From the NCBI RefSeq assembly GCF_000485595.1, contig NW_014577430.1, positions 1 through 46,280 of the forward strand: DNA of 46,280 nt. The letters are read 5' to 3'. The stretch is from Priapulus caudatus. Its lineage: Eukaryota; Priapulida; Priapulimorpha; Priapulimorphida; Priapulidae. The notes under the pieces were generated by a model, which was not told the origin of the DNA, did no database searches, and saw nothing but the letters and a program-made list of their open reading frames with translations. The stretch's first letter is position 1, and each line of letters begins with the position of its first letter. Below are positions 9,964 through 20,630 of this stretch, piece after piece. Both the position numbers and the translations under genes were made by a program.

Positions 9964-10260
9964 CAGGGTTCCCACAGCCCTTGAAATTCCTTAATTTTTA
10001 GCTCGCCTTGACATCGTCAAGATGAGCTATTGCCATATGGCGTCGTCCGTCAACATTTGGATACGATCAACGATGAGAACTTGAAGAACCGTTTGACCCA
10101 CATGTTTCAAATTGCATACTGTTGTTACTCCTATGGGAGAGATGTGACCGTCCTATTTTGGAGCACGCCAGTTGACCTACTTTCGAGCCACGCCCACTTT
10201 TTGGCAAAAATTGAAATGGCCATAAGTAAGTTCAGGTTCAACGGATTTTGCTAATTTTTG
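9964..10260. mobile_element. hAT-like left end fused to a TAGCTCG repeat
   Basis: CAGGGTTCCCACAG resembles a hAT terminus. At 10003 it meets TTTTTAGCTCGCCTTG, followed by a GTCGTCCGTC motif, a repeat also seen at 32596-32660 (TTTTTAGCTCGTCTTG ... GTCTGTCCGTCCGTG) in a DDX6 intron. Boundaries unclear. Confidence 0.45.
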
Positions 10261-11515
10261 GCATGTGAATGAAATATGAAAGGTGTCAAAATTGAAAGGT
10301 GCATTGCGGCTGAAAACACATTTCCATTAGAGACAAAATGTTTATTACTGAAACTGACACGTGTTTAAAATGTGCGTACGCCCATGCACAAAAAACAGCC
10401 TTATAAACCAACGTACGGTGCACACAAACAGTGCATTCGCTTTAGGCCCAGTAGAGTACCGAAAATCAAGTGAAATATGGGTCTGCGCAAACAATGTTCT
10501 CTCACAATGAGAGTAACACAGACAAATTGCAACATTTCGTGGCGAGTTAACCAGGCACACACTTTCCTGATGCTGTTGCCATTCCCATGTTCCAACCAAG
10601 GTGAAACTTTCCTACAGGTGGCGCCACGTCTTCAATGGTATCCGGCACATCGTTTTGGAGTCACCGAGAAAGCAAGTATGGCCAATTCCGCGCGACCACC
10701 ACCAACAAGGGGCGCATGCCTGCACTACGCTCAAATTCGCATTCAACATCAATCCGAATCACGAGGACCACAGAAAGTTTGGAAATTCACAATGACACAA
10801 TAGTAACGTAGTTCTGGAATTTTAGACGACACTTGAACGTTGGCGCAGGTGGAAATGCTTTTACTAGTACTATGGAATTTTTGTACACAAACTCACGACA
10901 CGGTTACCGAATTCATTCCGCTCAATCTTCACAAAAATAAAATCGCAACATTCGACGTGCTCATAAGACTGCCAGTTGGTCCCGCTACTGAATAATTCCC
11001 GCATACAATTACGATGAACAATGGTTATTTTAGGCGAATACCAAATTTTGATAACATGGCTTATGTAATAAAGTCCTGTTAACCTTATATACACTCAAAG
11101 AAAAAATGCTTTACACACGTGCTTCACCTTTAAATAATCAGAAATAAAAACATGTAGAGAAATTGCTAAGGACTGTGTTTAAACATAGTCGTCAAAAATT
11201 ACCCCTCGCACTCTCAACTGACATTCGTAATCAGGTTAATGAAACACTTGCATAATTTGAATAACCATAGATACGCCAAGTAGAAGTACTAGAAGGCACA
11301 CGCCCTTTGCTGTACGTTGGTAAGTAGTTCTCCCGAGTTTACCAGAGGTCATACAGGTACGAACAATAAGGAATAAAGCTTTACACATGTGACACTGCGA
11401 GATGCTAAGAGTTCACGTTGCCAACAACCGACCAACTGGCTGTTCTATATATCTATTACTCGCGACCTCTACTATGACAATAAAACACAGAAAAGACGAT
11501 GGAGATCCATGATGT
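10261..11515. other. Intergenic, 3' flank of U2AF1, no gene seen
   Basis: Several short frames but none with recognisable domain content or good splice structure. No clear AATAAA on the minus strand was identified close to the U2AF1 stop. Confidence 0.45.
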
Positions 11516-11669
11516 TCAGAATCTTCCCGAGCGACCTTCACGCTCTCGTGACCTTGATCGCTTGCGGTCGGTGCGGTCGCTGCGATCGCGGCTGCGTGAG
11601 CGCCCACGTCTCTCACGGTCATGGCCCTTCGATGTGCGGCGTGGGGATCTCGACCGATGCACAGGCGAC
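11516..11669 (-). CDS. U2AF1: U2AF1 exon 8: RS domain and stop
   Basis: Begins after a TTGTATTAG acceptor, completes the AG|G arginine codon and encodes about 50 residues rich in RS, RD and RE dipeptides. The C-terminus RSGRF followed by TGA matches the end of animal U2AF35. The strong plus-strand arginine-rich frame over the same bases is a shadow. Confidence 0.93.
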
Positions 11670-14600
11670 CTAATACAAAACCCGGTATTGCAATGTCAGC
11701 AAGACTGTCGGCTGACTATGTATCGCACTCCTATCTATGCTCTTATCACAGCTGTACATCATGCTATCGTATACACTGTGACATGAAATGCTAACGTATG
11801 TATTGCTGTGATATGTAATGCTATTGTATGTATTGCTGTGACATGTAACGCTATCAACTTTATATACAGTATCAGGCAAGTAAAAATTACACACCTTAAA
11901 GGAATTACCATAAAGAACACCCACTTGATAACGAAATACTACGACTGAGATTTAATAATCAATCTGTAATCTAGCAACGCCAAAAAAACGAGCGAACACA
12001 GTATCGATTTGATAGATATATCGACAGAATCTCAGCATTCACAATTACAGCAATCAATAATGGTGAACATGAACACAGATGTAGTCAATAACAGAGATGA
12101 CGATGCTTCATACCTGCGGTTTCCTCCTCCGCCTCCTCCTCCTCCTCCTCCTCCTCCTCCGCCGCCTCCTCCTCCTCCTCCTCCTCCTCCTCCTCCTCCT
12201 CCGCCACCTCCTCCTCCTCCTCTGTGTTGCTTTCTACCATACAGCTCTCGACGGAGGTCTCGTGAGATCGGCTTAAGGTGCATGAAGTTGCAGAACCCGC
12301 CACGCGTGCACTCGCTGCAAAAACACGAAAAACACAAACAGTCATTGCCAACTACCAACGAAGTGGCTGTGGACCTACCAGGCTGTGCATCGCATTGTTG
12401 TCATTGTTATTGGAAACATTTTCATCGGAAATTTTCATAAAAGCACCAAGCCTCCTTAACCCCGAAACCACTTATCAAATGAGAAACATTGACACGTAGA
12501 AAATAAACTATCAGGTTACAAATAGTAACACACTGTGCCATGGTGATTGTGTATGTATGCCAATAACTTATCGCTGATTCTCCCTTGGGAATTTATGGAA
12601 TACCAAACTTGTGATTTTAGAATATACTTACCATCAAAATAATTTACATCACCTTCGGATAAAAAAAACCGTTTTGCATTGTCTGTTTTATTTTGCGAGC
12701 ATGGCAAGTAAAATGGCATCTAGTATTGAACATGTTTTCCTTCCCTGAAGACAAGAATTTAACTACCCACAGTTTCTGAAACGTCTCAATTCTTCCCATG
12801 CATTCGGAAGCCTGTTAGTGCCACCTGCCCACCTCGAAACACTGAATAAATGTGGTCTTAGACAATAAATGTTTTATTTGCCCCAAATGTAGTAGTAGTA
12901 ACAGATATGGTAGCCATAGTCATAGTAGCAGATTCAGACCACTGGTGTTATTAGGCTAGGAAGATAAAACACCTCATGCAACAGTTGAAAATGAATTTGA
13001 AATTCACGAGTCTCTCCCGTCAGCCCACTTGTTTTTCCCCGCGGCGTTACCTCTCTACCGGTGACGCAAGCAAACCCACTGTCCCCGTGGTAACATTAAG
13101 GATCTATCCTAGTGCTACTCCCCCCATCTCCCATACGATCACCACGTAAAACCACCAGGATCAGCAAGTCTGTAAGGATCCCCGCTAGTGCTACTCCCCC
13201 CATCTCCCATACGATCACCACGTAAAACCACCAGGATCAGCAAGTCTGTAAGGATCCCCGCTAGTGCTACTCCCCCCATCTCCCATACGATCACCACGTA
13301 AAACCACCAGGATCAGCAAGTCTGTAAGGATCCCCGCTAGTGCTACTCACCCCATTTCATACTGCCTGCAGCACGCCTCACGGAAGTCTGTCACTGGAGA
13401 AAGCTCAGCATAGATCGGCCGCCCGTTAAACCACCGGTTGTTCAGGTCCGCTACGGCCTTTTCCGCATCTTCTTCCTTACGAAACTAGATAATTAAATAG
13501 AACAATTAATTAATAGACAAAGGTTCATTTAACCACGGTTGCATTTATCAAAGGCCTCTTGGCTGCGATCGAGGAGGATAGGCACTCGGCTTTTTCTAGC
13601 ATAGCTATTTCTACAGCAGGTTGGGATTTGAAGCAAATCTGGAAAAATTGTCTTGCTCAATATTGTGACATTAAGCAATGATTTTTCATCTTAACCCAAC
13701 AATTTGAGCCTTTCCAGCATTCCTTGCTAAATAGCAAGTGTCTGTAGTTAAGTTAGGATCGTTTTAAATGGTATCTGATCACGTACATGAAACTAAACAG
13801 AGCAACATGCTCACTTCCACGAGCAAAACATGTTTATTATCTCTATCAGCCATAATGAGTACTTGCATATCTGCTTTCGCAATACATCTCGCGTAGACGC
13901 GTACGGTAATGTTTCGCCGAGGATTTCGCACTACTGCTGGTCATACAGTTACATACCTTGACGTAGACGTTGCCAACGAGATGGTCTCCCAGGTTATCAC
14001 ACACGTTCATCTCCTCAATCTCTCCATACTGTAAAAACAATAACAAATCCAAACAAATTAACGACCAGCAGGACAACAACCCAGAACAACCGACCAGCCA
14101 CCGAAAAGCCAGAAGACAACAAATTAACAACCTATTTTTTTTAACCGATTTGAATGCATTCGGAGAATTCTTATATGTTCATTATTCACTTCTGTCCATA
14201 AAATCATGTGTGAAAAGTAGTATTGGTTGGTTAAATACAGACACAGCATATTAGATTGATCATCTTTCAAATAAATGCAAATAAATGAAAAAATAATAAA
14301 TTTAGGCTCACCTGTCAGCATACATATAATACCGATTACTTCTGCATGAAAATTATTTTAAATTCATGCAGTTATATGTTATGAAACGGAAAATGAGCAG
14401 AAATGTAAGACTTGATTAAACCTTTTGTTAGCCAAGGAGTTGAAGCAAATTTACTCTTCCTTCGTGATAGGGTCTTCATAGATTCATGATTACTGGTTAC
14501 ATTATTAACCATCGTTGTAAGTTTACAGAGAGATGCATTCGGATCTAAAGTATTAAAATCAATCCCAGCAAAGTTAGTTCGTAAGTCATCCAGAAATACT

Positions 14601-17600
14601 GTGCTATCAAACTCGGACATAACTCTCCTAGTAATTTTTGGATATATTCTTTTTACTATCAGTGTTATTTATTAAAGGAATAATAGGTCCATTGATTATG
14701 CAATGTTGACGAATGCTAGAGTAACTGGCACCTTGTGTAGTTAAAGGAATAATATGGCCATTGATTATGCAATGTTGACGAATGCTAGAGTAACTGGCAC
14801 CTTGTGTAGTTAATAAGTACGTAACCTTATAGCCTAACACGTATTAGTTTGTCCAATATCACTGCTGGTTACATTACAAGCAAGACTTGAAATCGGTTGT
14901 TGATATTCATTTACGTGCCGTAAATGTCATCCAGGAGTCAAGCGATAAGTCGCCGATGACGTAAACATTTGTGCGGCCCGTATGTTCTGGATGCCAGATG
15001 AAATGGAGGTGTCAGCGGTGTAACCACGGCCACGGACTAAACATGGAAATGGAGTAAAACACACGTACTAATCACGGACGTACATGGACAGCCCTGACAA
15101 AAAGTTCCTTATCACGAGCGTCCGTGTTTACGAAATCACTGATGATAGCATTGCATACGGCCGAGCATGCGTGCAAAAATGTCCGGTGCACTATAAATCT
15201 GTATTACACCCAGCGGTTTGAAACTGCATGGAAACTGTAAACAACTCAGTCAACTGATTTCTTGGACTGCGGATTTCAATTAGACATTTCTTAGTAACCA
15301 GCAGTGATATTGGACAAACTAATACGCGTTTGGCTATAAGGTAATGTACTTATTAACTACACAAGGTGCCAGTTACTCTAGCATTCATCAACATTGCATA
15401 ATCAATAGACCTATTATTCCTTTAACAATTGTATAGGTCGATGATAGAGATATCATGTAGTATGATACCCACAGTTAGATAATTAAGCAAATTATTAAGT
15501 TAATTATGTGAGGTTCTAGGATCTCGTAATGTTGAGAGGAAATTTGATGGCTTTTTTGTTCTCATAACTTTGCGATGTTTCTGTCAACATTCTAGGAGTC
15601 AAAGTTAATGTTAAGACTGATTTTAAGACTAATTTTGTTTCTGACAATGGGCCCCTGGTAATTTTCTATATCAGACAATGATACTTAAGTTACCATGGCA
15701 ATTGCTGCTGATTCACTCACTACATCACACATACCTTCTCTTCGACGTCAACAAAGACATCCTCGAAAAAATCATCGTAATGCTGTTGTACCTCTACCTC
15801 GGAAATGCCCGCCACTGAAATAGGAAAAGAAAAAAATAGGAAAATAGAAAGATGGTATCAGTCTGTGTGCAGTAAATCACACTCTGGCCATCCTTAAAAA
15901 ATTCTATGTTTGCTGTCCCCCGACCCATGATTTTTTTAGTGGGTAGGTAGGTCATTTTTTGTGTGAGGCATAATAGTTATTTTAAGTCTGTCCTCATGTT
16001 TGCCACACATGCTTTGTGTTTCAGTCTTAACTATGAAAAATGTAAAAAAAAAAATGAAAAAAATATGGAGCCCAAAATGTAAAAAAAAACTTTTGGGTCG
16101 CGGCTATTTTCGTGGGTCGGTCGGAGGACAGCAAACATATAATTTTTTAAGGATGGCCTCTGCTGTATACACAGGCATAGATCCCACGCACATGCACACA
16201 GACACAAACACACACACCGTCGCATGCACACACACACACACACACACATGCTATAATAGTTGCTGCAGCTATTTAAAAATTCAGCAAGAACAAATCCTTG
16301 TTCACAAGGTTGTTTGGTGGTTCTTGGTTTTCTCCTCACTATTACCGTGTGTTGGTGGATATTTGTGTGTAAAGCAACAATGCATCACGCCACGATAGTA
16401 TTATACTTACAGTGGGAGCCATCGGCTGTTTGCGCACTGTTCTGGGGATTCTGGTATATGTTGATCAATACAATAGTCTGTAAAAACACAATTTTTACAT
16501 ATAAACAAGAATTACTTGTGTGATTTAAATCCTAAACATCAGAGACCAATACATGTCAGACCAAACTCTTTAACATCTAATAACATGTTTATAACATCTA
16601 ACAACTAATATAACATCTAACATATAACATCTAATAACATCTTTAACATCTTATGCATCTCTTTAACTCCGAACATCTAATAAGTAATTAATTAATACAG
16701 CAAATAATACACAACGTTTCACTTGCCAAGTGTGAGCATATATTTCAATACAATTTGATGTGTGGTTTTACCTGACTAAATGTAGGTTTGTTATGAATTC
16801 TAGAGCATCTATCTCCATGACGACATGCTCCTATCTTGAAGTAGAAAGAGCAATTGACCCTGCAAATATTTGGAGTATAAAGATATCGCACACAACAAGA
16901 TTATAAATCTAGTCACATGAATTCATGGCATTTAGAAATGAAACTTTTCTAACTCGAGTCAAACCTGTGTATGCAGTAACGTTTGTGGAATAGAAACCAT
17001 AGGGACTTGGGATGTTTTAAATAATAAAATGATGGTCAATAAGCACTTTGTATAATACTACCAAAGTCTGTGTTTGTGTACTCCCTACCACCTAATAATT
17101 ATATGCAAATGCCATTCAAATGCTCCTCTGCAACACACACTCTGTGTGTAACCAGAGATTCTGTCTGCTTATCATCGAAAATTCTTATTGACACCATTTG
17201 GCTAATGAACATAGTCATGTATACTTGAGGCGAGTGGTGGAATCACGCTTTCCCACCTGCTCTTTATTCTTGTTGTTTGTGCACAGTGGCGTGCGTGCAG
17301 TGTACTCGTGTGTTGCAGAGGTGCATTTGAATGGCATTTACAGGAAGTTATCGGCAATAATAGGCAAAATAGAATAGAGAAACATTAAGACTTTTGTAGA
17401 AAATACATTTCGTGTTTATTTACCATCATTTTATTATTGAAATATTCCAAGTGCCCGTGTCTGTATTCTTGTTGTTTGTGCACAGCGGCAGTCGAGTGGT
17501 GTACTTGTGACCTTGTGTTGCAGAGGAGCATTTGAATGGCATTTTACTGTTTTTACAGGAAATTATCAGCAATAATAGATAAAAGAGAGTAGAGAAACAT

Positions 17601-19591
17601 CAAAACTTTGGTAATAAATACATTTAGTGTTTGTTTACCATCATTTTACTATTGAAAAGTTCCACGTGCCTGTGTGACTGTGAAGTGAACATTTTAATTT
17701 GTGAAATAATAAGCGAAAGAAAGTAGAGAAACATTATTCACTAAAGGGGGGCTTATGTCGGGCTTGCGAGCCGACTCGACTGGAAGCAACTGGATTTCGA
17801 GCAACTGGAAGCGATCGGCTGCGACTTGTTGCATCCAGTTGCCCACTGTTCTATTCCGAGCAACTAGTGGCGGCCAGTCGCAGGCAGTCGCGTCGCAGTC
17901 GACCGACCTAAGCAATGCAGTCGCAGTGAATTGTAGCCAGTTGCTTCCAGTCGAGTCGGCTCGCAAGCCCGACATAAGCCCCCCCTTAAGACTGTGCAGC
18001 AAACACGTTTCGTGTTTATTTACCATCATTTTATTATTAAACATTGTTAGTTTATTGTTTTGATTATGTTCTTTTCATATTAATTACAGTATTACTAATC
18101 GGCTATTACGTATTAGTATTACCAGAATTTTATGATTCAGTTGCCGAAACGAATCAAGCCATCAGATGATCAGTGCCATTCGGCTAAAAAAGGCTAACTA
18201 CCTGGCTGTTACTGTTAGCTCTAGTACTATAGCCGCTTACATTAACTGCCATGTAAGCTTGCGGCAGTTAATGTAAGTTGTGGCAGTTAATGTAAGCCAG
18301 CGGCAGTTAATGTAAGCGGGCTATAGTACTAGAGCTACCTGGCTGTACGACGCCGGGCCCGATCACAGGCACTTGGACCGTTTCAATAATAAAATGATGG
18401 TTAATAAATACAACTTGTCAGTACTACTACAGTACCAGCAATAGTCTTAATGTTTGATTTGACCTAATAACTTCACTTCAACACCGTCCAATATACCGCT
18501 GCAACACATAGCCCGCACGCCATTGTGCATGCACAGATACACAGTAGGTCAGAGAAGGTAAGAAAGCGTTTGCACAGAAATTCCAGAACGCTCCACTTTT
18601 GTCGCAGCACTAGAGGAGAAATACACGTCCAAACGCCATGATATTGCCATCTGTGTGTAGCTGAATGGTCACTTGTTCGAAATATACGTCTTGCAACTTG
18701 GTACCACATACTTTACCCATAATTATATGAGAAATCCTGTTCGAATTTGCCACAGATTGCCCATGAAGCCGATTTGTAAACAGGACAAGTACATGAGCAA
18801 TGGCGGCGCATTGCACTCTGGGAGGAGTTGCATCCGCCTGCCCAACTCCAAAATGAGCCTCGACGCCAACCCCAGGCCCGTACCCGGATGCCTCGCCGCT
18901 ATCGTGATTGGTCAAAGGATATAATAGAGCAGTTAGGGATTTCCGGCTTGTTGGTCCTGTTTACAAATCGGCTTCATAGGAAATTTGCGGCAAATTCGAA
19001 CAGGATTTCTCATATAATTCTGGGTAAAGTATGTGGTACCAAGTTGCAAGACGTATATTTCGAACAAGTGACCATTCAGCTACACACAGATGGCAATATC
19101 ATGGCGTTTGGACGTGTATTTCTCCTCTAGTGCTGCGACAAAAGTGGAGCGTTCTGGAATTTCTGTGCAAACGCTTTCTTACCTTCTCTAACCTACTGTG
19201 TATCTGTGCATGCACAATGGCGTGCGGGCTATGTGTTGCAGCGGTGTATTGGACGGTGTTGAAGTGAAGTTATTAGGTAAAATCAAACATTAAGACTATT
19301 GCTGGTACTGTAGTAGTACTGACAAGTTGTATTTATTAACCATCATTTTATTATTGAAACGGTCCAAGTGCCTGTGGGCCCGATGCCGCGATGGTTGACA
19401 TTGTGCGCCGAAATTGAAATGCACGCAATATTCGTTATAAACCATAAGTAAATACATTAAAGCGTTAGTTATTAGGCAACGAACCTTGTTTACTACGCAG
19501 TTGTAATTATTAACTTATAAAATTTCACGTTTACAAACAGTACGTACTTATCCTTCTCCGTGCCAAAAATGGATGCAAGATACTCCGCCAT
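11516..19591 (-). CDS. U2AF1: U2AF1 (U2AF35), 3' splice-site recognition factor, eight exons
   Basis: Exons in transcript order (complement): 19548-19591, 16772-16859, 16411-16477, 15735-15814, 13957-14028, 13351-13484, 12114-12314, 11516-11669. Joined length is 840 nt (279 residues plus stop), all boundaries GT-AG and phase-consistent. The protein starts [15 protein letters not shown] as in animal U2AF35. Zinc finger 1 is C18, C27, C33, H37, with Ser34 (the human hotspot position) conserved. The UHM domain is about 45-150, with RWF at 134-136. Zinc finger 2 is C156, C164, C170, H174. A run of 33 glycines follows at 194-226, then an RS tail ending ERSGRF-like (REGRSGRF). Known role: binds the AG of 3' splice sites and pairs with U2AF65 in the nucleus. 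Human U2AF1 is 240 residues; the extra length is mostly the glycine run. Exon 1 is short, as in vertebrates. Introns carry several transposons. Confidence 0.97.
12114..12314 (-). CDS. U2AF1: U2AF1 exon 7: second zinc finger end and 33-glycine tract
   Basis: Enters in phase 2, completing the Gly codon begun in exon 6, and supplies C164, C170 and H174 of zinc finger 2. It then runs through the basic LYGRKQHR segment into 33 consecutive glycine codons (12122-12220), mostly GGA with a few GGC or GGT. It leaves through AAC CGC AG before a GTATGA donor. The acceptor is TTTTTGCAG. The family does have glycine between its RS blocks, but a shorter run. Because the codons are nearly identical, the tract should be length-polymorphic. 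Confidence 0.93.
13109..13350. repeat. 76-bp tandem repeat in U2AF1 intron 6, reaching the exon 6 donor
   Basis: CTAGTGCTACTC recurs at 13109, 13185, 13261 and 13337, that is, exactly every 76 bp, with near-identical units. The last, partial unit runs into the exon 6 splice donor. See the finding on donor copies. Confidence 0.93.
14372..14620 (-). pseudogene. Non-LTR retrotransposon (LINE) fragment in U2AF1 intron 4
   Basis: An 82-residue frame with the segment between the endonuclease and reverse transcriptase of CR1-like LINEs, notably [14 protein letters not shown] preceded by a basic RRKSK. It has no start context of its own and breaks just after LIKS; no reverse transcriptase follows. 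Family-level assignment only. Confidence 0.6.
14676..15421. mobile_element. TTAA-flanked foldback element in U2AF1 intron 4
   Basis: TIR AGGAATAATAGGTC with TTAA directly outside both ends (14672-14675 and 15422-15425), as produced by piggyBac and Kolobok transposases. Left arm is about 14676-14875 and right arm about 15295-15421. The left arm carries an internal tandem duplication of about 70 bp (AATGTTGACGAATGCTAGAG twice). No transposase. Confidence 0.82.
15896..16158. mobile_element. PIF/Harbinger-like MITE in U2AF1 intron 3
   Basis: Perfect 18-bp outer TIR GGCCATCCTTAAAAAATT, extending imperfectly to about 40 bp. It is flanked by TCT on both sides, the 3-bp duplication of this superfamily. 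263 bp, no frame. Confidence 0.85.
16225..16249. repeat. (CA)n microsatellite
   Basis: Uninterrupted CA run inside U2AF1 intron 3, directly after the MITE. Confidence 0.9.
16999..18047. mobile_element. Array of three partial foldback-family copies in U2AF1 intron 1
   Basis: Copy 16999-17459 has both ends; 17460-17674 and about 17704-18047 have right halves only. Each right end reads TTTACCATCATTTTA followed by TTGAAA and CCAAGTGCC or CCACGTGCC, except the last, which is truncated. The third copy is interrupted by the palindrome at 17744-17987. Confidence 0.75.
17744..17987. mobile_element. Long palindrome inserted in a foldback copy
   Basis: Arms of about 65 bases starting AAAGGGGGGCTTATGTCGGG and ending with its near-perfect complement CCCGACATAAGCCCCCCC, around a middle rich in GCAACTGGA and CAGTCG motifs. 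Frames on both strands through it are reflections of the same sequence. Confidence 0.8.
18217..18336. repeat. Hairpin of the CTCTAGTA-CTATAGCC family (copy 2)
   Basis: Outer arms AGCTCTAGTACTATAGCC and complement; inner stem GCTTACATTAACTGCC. The 3' side holds three tandem copies of GGCAGTTAATGTAAG. CTACCTGGCTGT occurs on both sides of the hairpin, a possible target duplication. Confidence 0.85.
18364..19376. mobile_element. Complete foldback transposon with 8-bp target duplication
   Basis: Two 425-bp arms (18364-18788 and 18952-19376) are inverted copies around a 163-bp unique centre. Ends CACAGGCACTTGG. GGCCCGAT is duplicated directly outside (18356-18363 and 19377-19384). An 8-bp duplication fits hAT or P superfamily transposition. 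Both arms encode the same 78-residue frame (differing by about one residue) on opposite strands, a by-product of the symmetry; no transposase. Confidence 0.92.
19548..19591 (-). CDS. U2AF1: U2AF1 exon 1 (start codon)
   Basis: 44 nt encoding [14 protein letters not shown] plus two bases of the next lysine codon, with donor AA|GTACGT. Start context is ACAATGG. Too short to show as an open frame; found by homology to the invariant N-terminus of U2AF35. The 2.7-kb first intron is where most of the foldback elements sit. Confidence 0.93.
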
Positions 19592-20233
19592 TGTTGTGTT
19601 CACTCGTGCTCAAATATCGAGAGGTTGCGTGAATTATACGGAAATAGTTCACTGATTATGGTTAATATATTATACAATCTGGAGTATATATACATAATAA
19701 TTCAAGGGTTACTGAAATTATACGGCTATTTGTTTTCGGCGTTGATAATATAGTGAGCTGTACTGAATACTTGATTTATTTGTTGATTGCCGAGAGGTAA
19801 CCTGCGAGTATGGTAATGAAATTTTATTATTCGTTCCAGTTTCTAAATCTGTTCTAATCTTGTAACTGATGAAAGTAAATTATTATATCTTGTTACTGGG
19901 CATTCATGTAACAGTCCTTAACGAGTGGGTAGTTCGTTTAAATTAAAAAATATCTTTCGCATCAAAAGTGAATGGAAATAACATTGCAATCTGCACAGCA
20001 TTCTTCAGAACAAGAAGCTACCAACAACGTACTTAATTAGTTCTAGTTGTGGCTTCTAGAAGTGCGAACCACTTATCAACGGTGGCCATTGTTCATTTAC
20101 ATCACTGAGTGAGTTTAACAGTTATCTAAAGAGCATTATGTGTTGTGTTCTAGGTTAATCATTCACATATCCCGCTGCCCGTAATTAATTTGTGTTTACA
20201 CACGGAATGGAAACTGTAACTCGTAAGGTCACA

Positions 20234-20284
20234 ACCAAAGATCGTAGAGTGAACGATCGCCTACGGCACTCTAGAATCTTTGGT
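20234..20284. repeat. Hairpin ACCAAAGATCGTAGAGTG
   Basis: Left arm ACCAAAGATCGTAGAGTG and right arm CACTCTAGAATCTTTGGT with two mismatches, around 15 bases. It abuts the TIR element that follows. Confidence 0.75.
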
Positions 20285-20290
20285 CACAAC

Positions 20291-20630
20291 ACATGCGTCT
20301 AAACAGAGGAATTGCTCCGACCTGTGATTGGAGGATAAAAATATAATTCGTGACGTTTCGTTTCACCGTTCATACCCGCGTGTGCATATTTGCTAATTAA
20401 TTAGACTAATCACGCTTCAATAGACTCAAAATTCACAGAGATTAAGGCTAAGACGTGTCTATAATACTAGCTAGAATTTATAGAAATGTAACTCAAATCG
20501 TTCGCTCCATATGATAGTTAGTACACGTTCCTACCGGTCATAGCATAATAGCTTATGCGGCGGGTGTGGGCGGGGTCTATTTTTATTCTCCAATCACAGG
20601 TCGGAGCAATTCCTCTTTTTAGACGCATGT
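20291..20630. mobile_element. TIR element, about 60-bp arms, core shared with 41779-42157
   Basis: Arms begin ACATGCGTCT and continue AGAGGAATTGCTCCGACCTG, TGATTGGAG and ATAAAAATA in inverted orientation. The core carries GACTAATC, AATATTCACAGAG-like and GCTAAGACGTGTCTATA motifs also found near 41800-41890. No target duplication resolved. Confidence 0.75.

Noticed and set aside
12032-12358. Poly-glutamate and poly-proline frames overlapping the U2AF1 glycine tract
   Set aside because: They are other reading frames of the GGA/TCC repeat; the glycine frame alone joins in phase to conserved U2AF1 exons.
13109-13350. CRISPR-like array of regular repeats
   Set aside because: The units are contiguous 76-bp tandem copies without unique spacers and sit in an animal intron.
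18473-19267. Two near-identical 78-residue frames on opposite strands
   Set aside because: They are mirror images within the arms of the foldback transposon, with no recognisable protein family.
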